NCBI GenBank assembly: GCA_020056045.1
Contig: JAGVIM010000137.1
Location: forward strand, 1-6,753
Reading direction: 5' to 3'
DNA from: Nanobdellota archaeon
GTDB lineage: Archaea; Nanobdellota; Nanobdellia; Pacearchaeales; GW2011-AR1
Length of the DNA stretch: 6,753 nucleotides
Shown here: one piece after another, positions 1-6,213 of the stretch
Layout: each line of letters starts with the position of its first letter
Position numbering within the stretch: position 1 is the first letter of the stretch
The notes under the pieces: model-generated
Seen by the model: only the letters and a program-made list of their open reading frames with translations
Database searches by the model: none
Told to the model about the DNA's origin: nothing
Translations under genes and position numbers: made by a program

Positions 1-15
1 CTTGTTTTTAGGACC

Positions 16-36
16 TCAAGAATTTTTAATTCTTGA
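16..36. repeat. Palindrome 1 of a three-hairpin array
   Basis: A 9-bp perfect inverted repeat, TCAAGAATT (16-24) and AATTCTTGA (28-36), separated by a TTT loop. It is preceded by C and followed by TGGTG. It shares the layout CTCA-stem-TTT-stem-TGA with the next palindrome. Its function is unknown. It could fold at the 3' end of an upstream transcript, or be a protein-binding or mobile palindromic repeat. Confidence 0.8.
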
Positions 37-42
37 TGGTGC

Positions 43-61
43 TCAGGAACTTTGTTCCTGA
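43..61. repeat. Palindrome 2 of a three-hairpin array
   Basis: An 8-bp perfect inverted repeat, TCAGGAAC (43-50) and GTTCCTGA (54-61), again with a TTT loop. It lies six bases after palindrome 1 and is flanked by TGCTCAG on the left (40-46). The same TGCTCAG recurs at 64-70 at the left edge of palindrome 3. The shared flanks suggest that the hairpins are copies of one repeat element whose stems have diverged with compensating changes. Confidence 0.8.
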
Positions 62-66
62 CATGC

Positions 67-126
67 TCAGAAATTAAAACAACAAAAATTGCATCCACTT
101 ACTAAAGTAAGTGGTTTAATTTCTGA
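67..126. repeat. Palindrome 3: nested stem-loop
   Basis: The outer arms TCAGAAATTAAA (67-78) and TTTAATTTCTGA (115-126) are perfect 12-base complements. Inside them is a second perfect stem, CCACTTAC (95-102) and GTAAGTGG (107-114), with loop TAAA. The inner and outer right arms are contiguous, while the left side has 16 unpaired bases (79-94). AAATT at 86-90 could compete with 71-75 for pairing to AATTT at 118-122, so two folds are possible. The element ends just upstream of the proposed promoter. Confidence 0.8.
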
Positions 127-130
127 CATC

Positions 131-144
131 ATAAAGTTTATAAA
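131..144 (+). promoter_or_regulatory. Probable archaeal promoter (BRE + TATA box) of the ATPase gene
   Basis: TTTATAAA at 137-144 is a good archaeal TATA box, and the A-rich ATAAAG just before it (131-136) resembles a BRE. With the usual spacing of about 25 bases, transcription would begin near 165-170, leaving a leader of roughly 15-20 bases before the ATG at 186. No Shine-Dalgarno motif is present in that leader. A second AT-rich stretch, TTATAATAA (162-170), is an alternative box, but it lies too close to the start codon to fit as well. The call rests on sequence and spacing only. Confidence 0.55.
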
Positions 145-185
145 TGATTACTACTAGAAAGTTATAATAAATTTATGAATATAAA

Positions 186-2459
186 ATGTTAGAAGATTAT
201 TTAAAAGTAGAGAATTTGCAGGACTTAATAGACCTAGGTGTAAAACCAAAAGACTCATCGACACACTTAGCATTGATTAGTTTTAAAAGACTTGTTGCAT
301 TAAGAGACAGAGTTATTTCTGAACTTAATGAAGACATGGTTGGAACCTGGATTCCTACTGTAGAACCAAATATAAGGGAAATTCCAAGCGGAGAGATTAC
401 AAATCCTGATGAAATATTGAAATATGCAAAACAGGGAATGACGGTTGTTGCAACATCAGAGTTTGACGGAAGACAAATCCAAGGACTTTCAGGAGTTATA
501 AGAACAGATTCTTCTTATATACGAAGCATTAGACAGAATGGATTTGGTATTGAATTTGAATCATCTTTTTCTAATGCTACTAATCTTGATGGAAAAATTA
601 CTGAACAAAAAGGACTTTATGTTGCTCCTGCAAGTTTAAAACTTTTAGTTCCTGAGAGAAAAATAATTGATGGTTATAAAATTATTCCAGGAATAGTTGT
701 TGATGAAAAACTAGGACATAAAGTCAGATTTAAAAAGGGATATAAAGGTGCTGCAAAAGATGCTGATAATTCAGGGATTAATGTTGAAGTTCCTGAAGGA
801 GCAACTGCAATGCTTAGAGGTTATAAAAATGATATATTAACAGTTGTACTTGATAATCAACTTCCTGATAGAAGAAAAATAATTAATTTTACACTTGATC
901 AGGTTGTTGGAAACCTTGAAGCTTCAAGCCTTGGACAAGTTGAACCACAAAATAAGGAAAAACTTGTGCTTGAAGAAGTTTTAAATGAATTTTTTCCAAG
1001 AACAAGACTTGATACACTTAGAGCATACAGAGCTGTAATTGGACTTATTATGGGAAAGGATATGAATTTTTATGGACCTCCTGGATCTGGAAAAAGCCAG
1101 ATTGTAAAAGATATTATTGAAATTGCCCAACAGCAAGATGTAATATTTATGGTAGATGGATGTAAGGTACAATGTAATCCATTTAGTCTTGTTAATCCTG
1201 ATTTTGCAAAAGTAGTTCCTCCTTGTCCTGAATGTATGATTAAATATTCACCTGAATTTAAAGAGACTGGAAGATTTACTGCTCCAAAACCTGGGGATGT
1301 AAAAGTACTTGTTGCAAAATATAGCCAGGGAAGAGGAATTGAATCAATACAAGGTACTGTTGGACTTAACCTTATGCATCTTGCAGGAATTAAACTTCCA
1401 AAACTTGATGGAACTACTGATGATGAAATTGAAGATGAAGCAAGTACTAAAGGATTTCACCCGGGCCTACTTCCTCGTGCGAATAATGGAATACTTAGAA
1501 TAGAAGAAATGGATAAAATAAGACCTAATACTCTTGATGGTCTTCTTGAAGCACTTAACTCAAGCAGAATTAAACCTGACCAATTAAGATATGAACTTCC
1601 ATGTAATGCAGATATACTTTCAACTTCAAATGATCCAAGTGTTTTTTCAGGACCAATAAGAGACAGAATGTTTTTTTTTGCAATAAGATATCCTGAGGAT
1701 GCTGATACAAATTATGAAGTCATAAGAGCTGCTTATCATGGAGAAATAAGTCCTGCAAAAGATGTTCCTATTGGAGATACACACAAAGAAAATGGAAGTG
1801 TTCTTAGAAACATGCCTATGCCAGTAATACTTGAAAAAGCAGTTGTTTCTGCATACATGAAATTTATTAATGAAGGCAAGGTTCTTCCAGGATACAGTGA
1901 TATACAAGGAAGTAATAGATGCCGCCAAGATGCACTTGATGTCGCACGAGCAAAACTAGTTGTTGACCAATTATTTTTTAAAGATAAACCTATAATTCCA
2001 AATTCTGAATATGCTCTTGCTGGAATGCAATTTGCATTATGTGCAAGAGTTGCTGAAGTTTCAAAAGAAGCTGACCAGAATGCAAAAATAAAATTAAATG
2101 AATGGGTTGCTGGAAATTTTCCTGCAATACAAAAACAAGAAGAATCAGTATGGTGGTGCAATGCATATAAACATATTGCAGTAGCAAAAACTCAGGCTCC
2201 TGAAATTGAACATAATTTTGTCCGGGAAATCGAGTCCTATAAAAAAGATCCAAGAAATTCAATTTTAAGTTATCAAAATATAAGAGCAGCGAGAGAAGAT
2301 CCAAAAGATTTGGCAAAACAAAGAGCAATAATTGAATATCCATTTATGGATTATTTATTTAATGAACAACCAAAAATGCACAGGGTCAATGATAGTCAGC
2401 TTGTTGAACTTGTTGGATATTTTACTTCCTGTCAGGAAGGAGCTGCCTGTAAAAGTTAA
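186..2459 (+). CDS. PrkA/YeaG-like AAA+ ATPase with long N-terminal extension
   Basis: A 757-residue, probably cytosolic AAA+ motor. Walker A GPPGSGKS is at 297-304. The Walker B position reads ILRIEEMDK (436-444), with Glu where most AAA+ proteins have Asp. Sensor 1 is N482 in STSNDP, the arginine-finger region is RDRM (492-495), and a lid helix after GSNRCRQ (575-581) offers R578/R580 as sensor 2. Between the Walker motifs lie GCKVQC (C326, C330) and CPEC (C347, C350), then the segment ending LLPRANNGIL. From memory this order matches the PrkA/YeaG family (GCP..DPL, CPxC, LNRANRGL.EFVE) better than MoxR. Unlike bacterial PrkA, about 270 residues precede the ATPase. Two beta-rich stretches there (about 84-153 and 177-246) look like small barrels. 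The last 200 residues look helical, and I cannot confirm the PrkA kinase-like domain in them. The start at 186 follows the promoter closely and no better in-frame start exists. Its neighbours suggest that it drives the VWA protein downstream. Kinase activity is not shown by the sequence. Confidence 0.85.
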   Translation: MLEDYLKVENLQDLIDLGVKPKDSSTHLALISFKRLVALRDRVISELNEDMVGTWIPTVEPNIREIPSGEITNPDEILKYAKQGMTVVATSEFDGRQIQGLSGVIRTDSSYIRSIRQNGFGIEFESSFSNATNLDGKITEQKGLYVAPASLKLLVPERKIIDGYKIIPGIVVDEKLGHKVRFKKGYKGAAKDADNSGINVEVPEGATAMLRGYKNDILTVVLDNQLPDRRKIINFTLDQVVGNLEASSLGQVEPQNKEKLVLEEVLNEFFPRTRLDTLRAYRAVIGLIMGKDMNFYGPPGSGKSQIVKDIIEIAQQQDVIFMVDGCKVQCNPFSLVNPDFAKVVPPCPECMIKYSPEFKETGRFTAPKPGDVKVLVAKYSQGRGIESIQGTVGLNLMHLAGIKLPKLDGTTDDEIEDEASTKGFHPGLLPRANNGILRIEEMDKIRPNTLDGLLEALNSSRIKPDQLRYELPCNADILSTSNDPSVFSGPIRDRMFFFAIRYPEDADTNYEVIRAAYHGEISPAKDVPIGDTHKENGSVLRNMPMPVILEKAVVSAYMKFINEGKVLPGYSDIQGSNRCRQDALDVARAKLVVDQLFFKDKPIIPNSEYALAGMQFALCARVAEVSKEADQNAKIKLNEWVAGNFPAIQKQEESVWWCNAYKHIAVAKTQAPEIEHNFVREIESYKKDPRNSILSYQNIRAAREDPKDLAKQRAIIEYPFMDYLFNEQPKMHRVNDSQLVELVGYFTSCQEGAACKS
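1671..1679 (+). other. T9 homopolymer inside the ATPase gene
   Basis: Nine consecutive T residues encode Phe-Phe-Phe directly after the RDRM motif. The reading frame continues intact through it, so no frameshift is needed. Runs like this are slippage-prone and resemble the oligo-T tracts at which archaeal RNA polymerase can terminate. Any regulatory role is speculation. Confidence 0.9.
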
Positions 2460-2477
2460 ATTTATTTTATTTTTAAA

Positions 2478-3296
2478 ATGAAAATTGAAGATTATAGAAA
2501 AGCTGACTGTTCTTTATTTCGAATTCCTCCTGTTAATTTTTCCCAGCTTGAACAAGATGTTGAAAAGATAATTGTAAATGCATGGAAGGCTGGATATGAT
2601 CCAAATAGTGCAATTACTTCTGTTGTTAATGATAAATCACTTCTAAGAAAGATAGCTGATCAGATTTCGCAAAGCCTAAGCTTTCAAAGAAAAGTTGGAC
2701 TAGGGGAAGTTGAAACTGAAGCTACTGAAAGAGTAGAAGAACACGAGGCAGCATATCAAGAAAAAGTCCAGGCTGTTGAAAAAAGACTTGGTCCTGAAGA
2801 AGCAGCAAGGAGAACAAAATTCGAGGAAGAACAGCAAAATTACAGACAGCAAAGTTCAGTATATAGTGCTTCGTCAGCAAGCCTTGAAGAAATGAAATAC
2901 AGAATCAGAGACCAGTTAACAGAACTTGGTGGTGAAGAAGGAATTGAAGCATTACTTTCTATTGAACAACAGGCAGCAGTCCCTTTAACAGAGATTTCTT
3001 CTTTAGGGGTTAGTGCAGGCTATAAAGAAGATGGGCCAGGGGCTAAAAGAAAAGGTAATTATCGTGAATCTGAAGTTGTAAGAGCTGCAAGAGAAAGTGT
3101 ATTTAAAAAACACAGAGAAAGCCTTAAGAAAGATAGACTTGAAACTAAGGTAGATGATGTATTTATAGTTGCTGAAACTGTTGAAGAAAGTACTAATTAT
3201 TCTCCTGATAGAAATCTTTCTGAAATAAATAGTCCTGAGTCAGGAAGAGGATTCTGGAAAACTCTATGGGGGGTACTTAATTATAAAATATGGTAA
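2478..3296 (+). CDS. Unrecognised charged helical protein between ATPase and VWA genes
   Basis: A 272-residue protein of no family that I recognise. Residues 1-70 look like a compact helical region. Residues 77-125 are very rich in Glu, Gln, Lys and Arg and likely form a coiled coil, and a second helical stretch is at 135-165. Residues 185-225 are basic, and 225-257 are acidic and Ser/Asn-rich, probably disordered. The protein ends in an aromatic tail GFWKTLWGVLNYKIW (258-272) with three Trp in 13 residues, which may be a docking peptide. There is no signal peptide or membrane segment. It starts 18 bases after the ATPase stop in a TTTTAAAATG context without a Shine-Dalgarno motif. Its stop overlaps the VWA start by 7 bases, which argues for coupled translation and a shared complex. 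A linker or adaptor between motor and VWA protein is an inference from position only. Confidence 0.85.
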   Translation: MKIEDYRKADCSLFRIPPVNFSQLEQDVEKIIVNAWKAGYDPNSAITSVVNDKSLLRKIADQISQSLSFQRKVGLGEVETEATERVEEHEAAYQEKVQAVEKRLGPEEAARRTKFEEEQQNYRQQSSVYSASSASLEEMKYRIRDQLTELGGEEGIEALLSIEQQAAVPLTEISSLGVSAGYKEDGPGAKRKGNYRESEVVRAARESVFKKHRESLKKDRLETKVDDVFIVAETVEESTNYSPDRNLSEINSPESGRGFWKTLWGVLNYKIW

Positions 3297-4660
3297 ATTC
3301 ACTTGAAAGTCTTGCGCAGGTAGATGATATGGATAAATTTGTTGATAGTTTTTCTCAAAGATATAAATCTGAAAGAAGATTTAGAGATATTATACACACT
3401 TACTTTAATCTAAAAGGGTTTGAAAAATTAAGCCTAGATATTGGCGGGTTTATTCTTCCTGGATGGTACAAAAGAAAAACTGATGAAATGATAAAAGAAT
3501 ATGCAGGAGAAATCAGGAGAAAGGCAGTAAAGGCAAGAGAAATCAAAGAACAAATTGCAAGAATAAGAAAAGCTGAGGAGGATCTTAGAAAAAAAGAGCA
3601 GGAAAGAAGAGAAGCTGAAACAAAATATTTCCAGGCACAGAGTGACTATGAAAATTTACAAAGACAAAAAGAATCAGAAAAATCAATGGCTCAACAAGAA
3701 CTTAATGGAAATATATCTGTAGAAGAAAGAAAAAGAAGAGAAGCTGAAACAAATATAACAAAGTCAACTGATGCTGAAGAAATAGCAAGACAACATCTAA
3801 TACAATTTGCAAAAAGGTCTTCACTTGTTAGAGTAAAAGATGATGGAAGTTTTGTTTTTAATGAGACAAACCTTATGAAAAAATTAGAAGATATATTTTT
3901 AGAAGAGATTGTTGAGGGAATTGAAAAAGAAGATGGATCAGGAGGGTTTGTGTCAAAAACAAAACAATCCTATGATGGAACAATTGCTTACTTTGCCGAG
4001 GTTGAGGATTTATCTGAACTTCCAAATGTTGATTGGCATCAGTCAATAATATATTCCAGATCAATGGGATTTAGATATCCTAGGTTTCCATATCTTATCA
4101 GTGGGAAATTCGAGGGAAAAGGAAAAACATCTCTTGATACTGCAATAATATTTGACAGAAGCGGAAGCATGGAAGGTAATGGAAGGATAGATGCTGCAAG
4201 AAAGACAGCACTTGCAACAAGCGCACTTATGAGAAAACTAAATCCTAAAAATGAAACTTTTCTTGCATGTTACAATGGGGGATTAAATGAACTTACTCCA
4301 AAAGAAGTGTTAAGTATACAACCTGATGATGGAACAGATACTGCACTTGCAATGAGTTGGTTACTTAACAAATTAAAAAACAGAGGGCCTTCATTTGCAT
4401 ATTTAATAACAGATGGACTTCCAAACAGTGTTGATGAAACAGTAAAAGTTGCAAGAGAATTTCAGAAATATCCTAATATAATGCTTAGAATGTTTTTAGT
4501 TGATGGAAATGAACAATCAAAAGATATTATAAGGACTATTGGAAGAGCAGCAGGACCTGATACAAAAGTAGTTTGTGTTGATAATTATCAACTGGCTGGA
4601 GGAGCTATTCGAGACTTGTCTTCTGCAATAAAGCAGATGCAATATGCTTCAACAATTTAA
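3290..4660 (+). CDS. Coiled-coil protein with C-terminal VWA (MIDAS) domain
   Basis: A 456-residue protein. Residues 1-60 form a short globular N-terminus containing a GGFILPGWY motif. Residues 62-168 are a long Lys/Glu/Arg/Gln-rich coiled coil. Residues 170-280 are a mixed region, and about 283-456 is a VWA domain. The metal-ion-dependent adhesion site looks complete: DRSGS at 289-293, T349 in DDGTDT, and D375 in ITDG. The domain should therefore bind a divalent metal and a ligand acidic residue. VWA proteins encoded next to AAA+ ATPases (YeaH beside YeaG, CbbO beside CbbQ, the chelatase D subunit beside I) usually act as adaptors for the motor, and I infer the same here. I could not place it in the YeaH/DUF444 family by eye, as the N-terminal part does not resemble what I recall of YeaH. 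The start at 3290 overlaps the previous gene by 7 bases in another frame. A later Met (residue 14) is possible but less likely. No signal peptide is seen. Confidence 0.88.
   Translation: MVNSLESLAQVDDMDKFVDSFSQRYKSERRFRDIIHTYFNLKGFEKLSLDIGGFILPGWYKRKTDEMIKEYAGEIRRKAVKAREIKEQIARIRKAEEDLRKKEQERREAETKYFQAQSDYENLQRQKESEKSMAQQELNGNISVEERKRREAETNITKSTDAEEIARQHLIQFAKRSSLVRVKDDGSFVFNETNLMKKLEDIFLEEIVEGIEKEDGSGGFVSKTKQSYDGTIAYFAEVEDLSELPNVDWHQSIIYSRSMGFRYPRFPYLISGKFEGKGKTSLDTAIIFDRSGSMEGNGRIDAARKTALATSALMRKLNPKNETFLACYNGGLNELTPKEVLSIQPDDGTDTALAMSWLLNKLKNRGPSFAYLITDGLPNSVDETVKVAREFQKYPNIMLRMFLVDGNEQSKDIIRTIGRAAGPDTKVVCVDNYQLAGGAIRDLSSAIKQMQYASTI
3603..3753 (+). repeat. In-frame 22-base direct repeat in the VWA coiled coil
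   Basis: An identical 22-base unit, running from AAAGAAGAGAAG to GAAACAAA, occurs at 3603-3624 and 3732-3753. The copies are 129 bases (43 codons) apart and in the same frame, so the protein carries ERREAETK (105-112) and KRREAETN (148-155). This probably reflects duplication within the coiled coil, or convergent use of Glu/Arg/Lys codons. Confidence 0.8.
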
Positions 4661-4763
4661 AAATCCGATATATTTTTAAATTAGATAATATGGGTAGTTT
4701 AAATCCTAAAAGGGATAAAGAGTTCTGTGATAAATAATATTAAATAAAAACAAAATAATTAAA
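4661..4763 (+). promoter_or_regulatory. Intergenic gap with possible second promoter
   Basis: This is the only sizeable gap inside the cluster (103 bases). It holds a T5 run at 4672-4676 that could act as a weak archaeal terminator for the upstream transcript, and several TATA-like stretches: TTTTTAAAT (4672-4680), GTTTAAAT (4697-4704) and ATAAATAATATTAAAT (4730-4745). The last is centred about 27 bases before the ATG at 4764, which would suit a leaderless mRNA. I cannot choose among them, and a single transcript reading through is equally possible. No RNA gene is visible here. Confidence 0.3.
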
Positions 4764-5699
4764 ATGACAGAAGAATATTATCATAAAAATAAACCAGAAG
4801 GGCCTGAAAATCCTGATGAAGATTTTTTACTTACTCCATTAGAGGAATGTTTTGATAAAGATGAATCAGGAGTTTTAAATCTTGGTATAGACCCTGATTT
4901 AGATATAGATAACCAAGGAGGAATTCTTAGTTCAGATAAAGACTTTTTACTTACTCAATTAGATGGAGATTTAGATGAAACTGAAAGACCAATAGATCTT
5001 CTTGGTTCAGATCTTCCTCATGATGACAAGGGTGAAGTAGACCTTGTAACTTTGTTTGGAGATGAAGGTAAAATGATAGATCCTGATTTGAGTATTGATC
5101 CGAGTTTGAATCGTAATTCGAATTATGAAAAACCATCTTATATTGGAGGAAAGCCATACTGGGGAAGAAATCCTTCTGAGAAAAAATTAGAAGTTTCGAA
5201 ACTTGAGGTAAGAGTTAATTTTCCAGAACTTCCAAAAGAACTAACAAACAGAATTGAAGTTGTTGATGGAGAGATTAGAGTTATTTATGAAGGAAGATTT
5301 TATGATATTGAAAAAACATTTATACAAAGAGATATAGAGCATCTATCTATTACTGGAAAAGTTAGCTTAAAGAGAACTGATGTGAGAAAAGAAAGAAGAG
5401 AGAAAAAAGCAGATATAACATTATTTACTCCTCAATATACAGAAGTTGAAGTTCCTGAAGATAAATGGTGTATTGATTTGGGGGAAAGAAAAACATTATA
5501 TCGTGGATTTTCCCAAAGATATTCTCATAGACTCTCTGCTGAAGCATTAAATCAGGGCATATGGGTTTATGATAATTTACTTGATGCTGTTTTCTCTCCA
5601 ATTGAAGATGAACTTAAAGAGTGGATGAGAAAAGTTGTAGATAAAATAAAAAGTGTTGATTATCCATTTAAAATAAGATCTGGAGGTTTTAACTTTTAA
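4764..5699 (+). CDS. Unrecognised protein: acidic repeat tail plus paralogous C-terminal domain
   Basis: A 311-residue protein in two parts. Residues 1-120 are strongly acidic and low in complexity, probably disordered, with repeated short motifs: DEDFLLTPL (18-26) and DKDFLLTQL (58-66), and IDPDLDID (42-49) and IDPDLSID (105-112). A Gly/Pro/aromatic linker follows (124-141). Residues 146-311 are a folded domain shared with the next gene (its residues 8-168), with the landmarks LEVR, YEGRFYD (175-181), GKVSL, RTDVRKE (204-210), TLFTPQ (219-224), EVEVPE (227-232) and NQGIWV (263-268). I do not recognise this domain. It looks mainly beta at first and helical at the end. There is no signal peptide or membrane segment. 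The gene follows the 103-base gap, so it may head its own transcript. The acidic tail could bind basic partners or the ATPase, but that is an inference. Confidence 0.85.
   Translation: MTEEYYHKNKPEGPENPDEDFLLTPLEECFDKDESGVLNLGIDPDLDIDNQGGILSSDKDFLLTQLDGDLDETERPIDLLGSDLPHDDKGEVDLVTLFGDEGKMIDPDLSIDPSLNRNSNYEKPSYIGGKPYWGRNPSEKKLEVSKLEVRVNFPELPKELTNRIEVVDGEIRVIYEGRFYDIEKTFIQRDIEHLSITGKVSLKRTDVRKERREKKADITLFTPQYTEVEVPEDKWCIDLGERKTLYRGFSQRYSHRLSAEALNQGIWVYDNLLDAVFSPIEDELKEWMRKVVDKIKSVDYPFKIRSGGFNF
4815..4988 (+). repeat. Degenerate 18-codon tandem motif in the acidic tail
   Basis: Codons 18-35 and 58-75 of the gene encode related segments, D(E/K)DFLLT(P/Q)L followed by acidic residues, with 40 residues between repeat starts. 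The DNA is also similar (TTTTTACTTACTC in both copies), which suggests a fairly recent internal duplication. A shorter IDPDL unit occurs at residues 42 and 105. These look like short linear binding motifs. Confidence 0.7.
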
Positions 5700-5705
5700 A
5701 ATAAA

Positions 5706-6212
5706 ATGGCAAAAGATAATCAAGAAAAATTAGAAGTAAGATTTAAACTACCTGAACTTCAGAATCAAATAGTAGCAACTCTTGAAATTCCTGAGGGAAA
5801 TGGGCTTATAGTTTATGAAGGAAAATTTTATGATTTAAAACCAGTTTTTCAAAAAAGAACTGTTAAAGACTTATATTTATTTGGAAAAGTTAATTTAAGA
5901 AGGACTGATGTAAGAAAAGAAAAAAGATTTCAAAAACCTGATATGACATTATTTACTCCACAGGAAGTTGAAGTTGAAGTTCCTGAAGAAGCATGGGTTA
6001 TTGGCGACACTGGAGATTCTGACAGAAGATTATTATTTGCAGGAAGAGATGGAAAACAAGATTATGTTGAAATGTTGCACATTTGTGCATATAATAATGG
6101 AATCTGGCTTAAGCCTGAAAAAATTATAGAACCTATTTTTGCAACTATAGAAAAAAGAGTTGATGATTGGTATTCAGAGGTCTACAAAATGTTTAATGTA
6201 AAAGAAGAATAA
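5706..6212 (+). CDS. Unrecognised protein, stand-alone paralog of the preceding C-terminal domain
   Basis: A 168-residue protein consisting almost wholly of the domain at the C-terminus of the 311-residue protein. Over residues 37-97 (YEGKFYD through EVEVPEEAW) it aligns with that protein's 175-235 without a gap. I count 36 identities in 61 positions by hand. Conserved blocks are YEG.FYD, GKV.L.RTDVRKE, TLFTPQ and EVEVPE. The C-terminal part carries YVEM (120-123) and NNGIWL (130-135), then a helix to the end. It lacks the acidic tail. Its start is 6 bases after the previous stop, in an ATAAAATG context with no Shine-Dalgarno motif, and its stop is one base before the next ATG, so it sits in a tight operon. 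The family is unknown to me. The pair may form hetero- or homo-oligomers. Confidence 0.87.
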   Translation: MAKDNQEKLEVRFKLPELQNQIVATLEIPEGNGLIVYEGKFYDLKPVFQKRTVKDLYLFGKVNLRRTDVRKEKRFQKPDMTLFTPQEVEVEVPEEAWVIGDTGDSDRRLLFAGRDGKQDYVEMLHICAYNNGIWLKPEKIIEPIFATIEKRVDDWYSEVYKMFNVKEE

Positions 6213-6213
6213 A

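Noticed and set aside
30..126. Box C/D small RNA, suggested by TTGATGG (32-38) and CTGA motifs (58-61, 123-126)
   Set aside because: The C-like box does not match RTGATGA, the D-like boxes lie within palindromic arms, and there is no C-guide-D'-C'-guide-D spacing.
16..126. CRISPR array
   Set aside because: The palindromes differ in stem sequence, are only a few bases apart, and have no regular spacers.
1736..2343. Long reverse-strand open frames of 141 and 117 codons opposite the ATPase gene
   Set aside because: They lie wholly inside a gene with clear AAA+ lid and C-terminal sequence, overlap each other in different frames, and have Cys/Phe/Ser-rich or Leu/Gln-rich composition typical of antisense shadows.
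186..2459. Calling the ATPase an active serine kinase (prkA)
   Set aside because: Only the AAA+ core resembles PrkA; the C-terminal domain linked to kinase function could not be recognised, and kinase activity cannot be read from the core.
3873..4064. Reverse-strand open frame opposite the VWA gene
   Set aside because: It is a 63-codon low-complexity product with no start signal, inside a confident coding region.
4661..4763. tRNA or other RNA gene in the intergenic gap
   Set aside because: No cloverleaf, T-arm motif or stable stem is visible; the gap is AT-rich and unstructured by eye.
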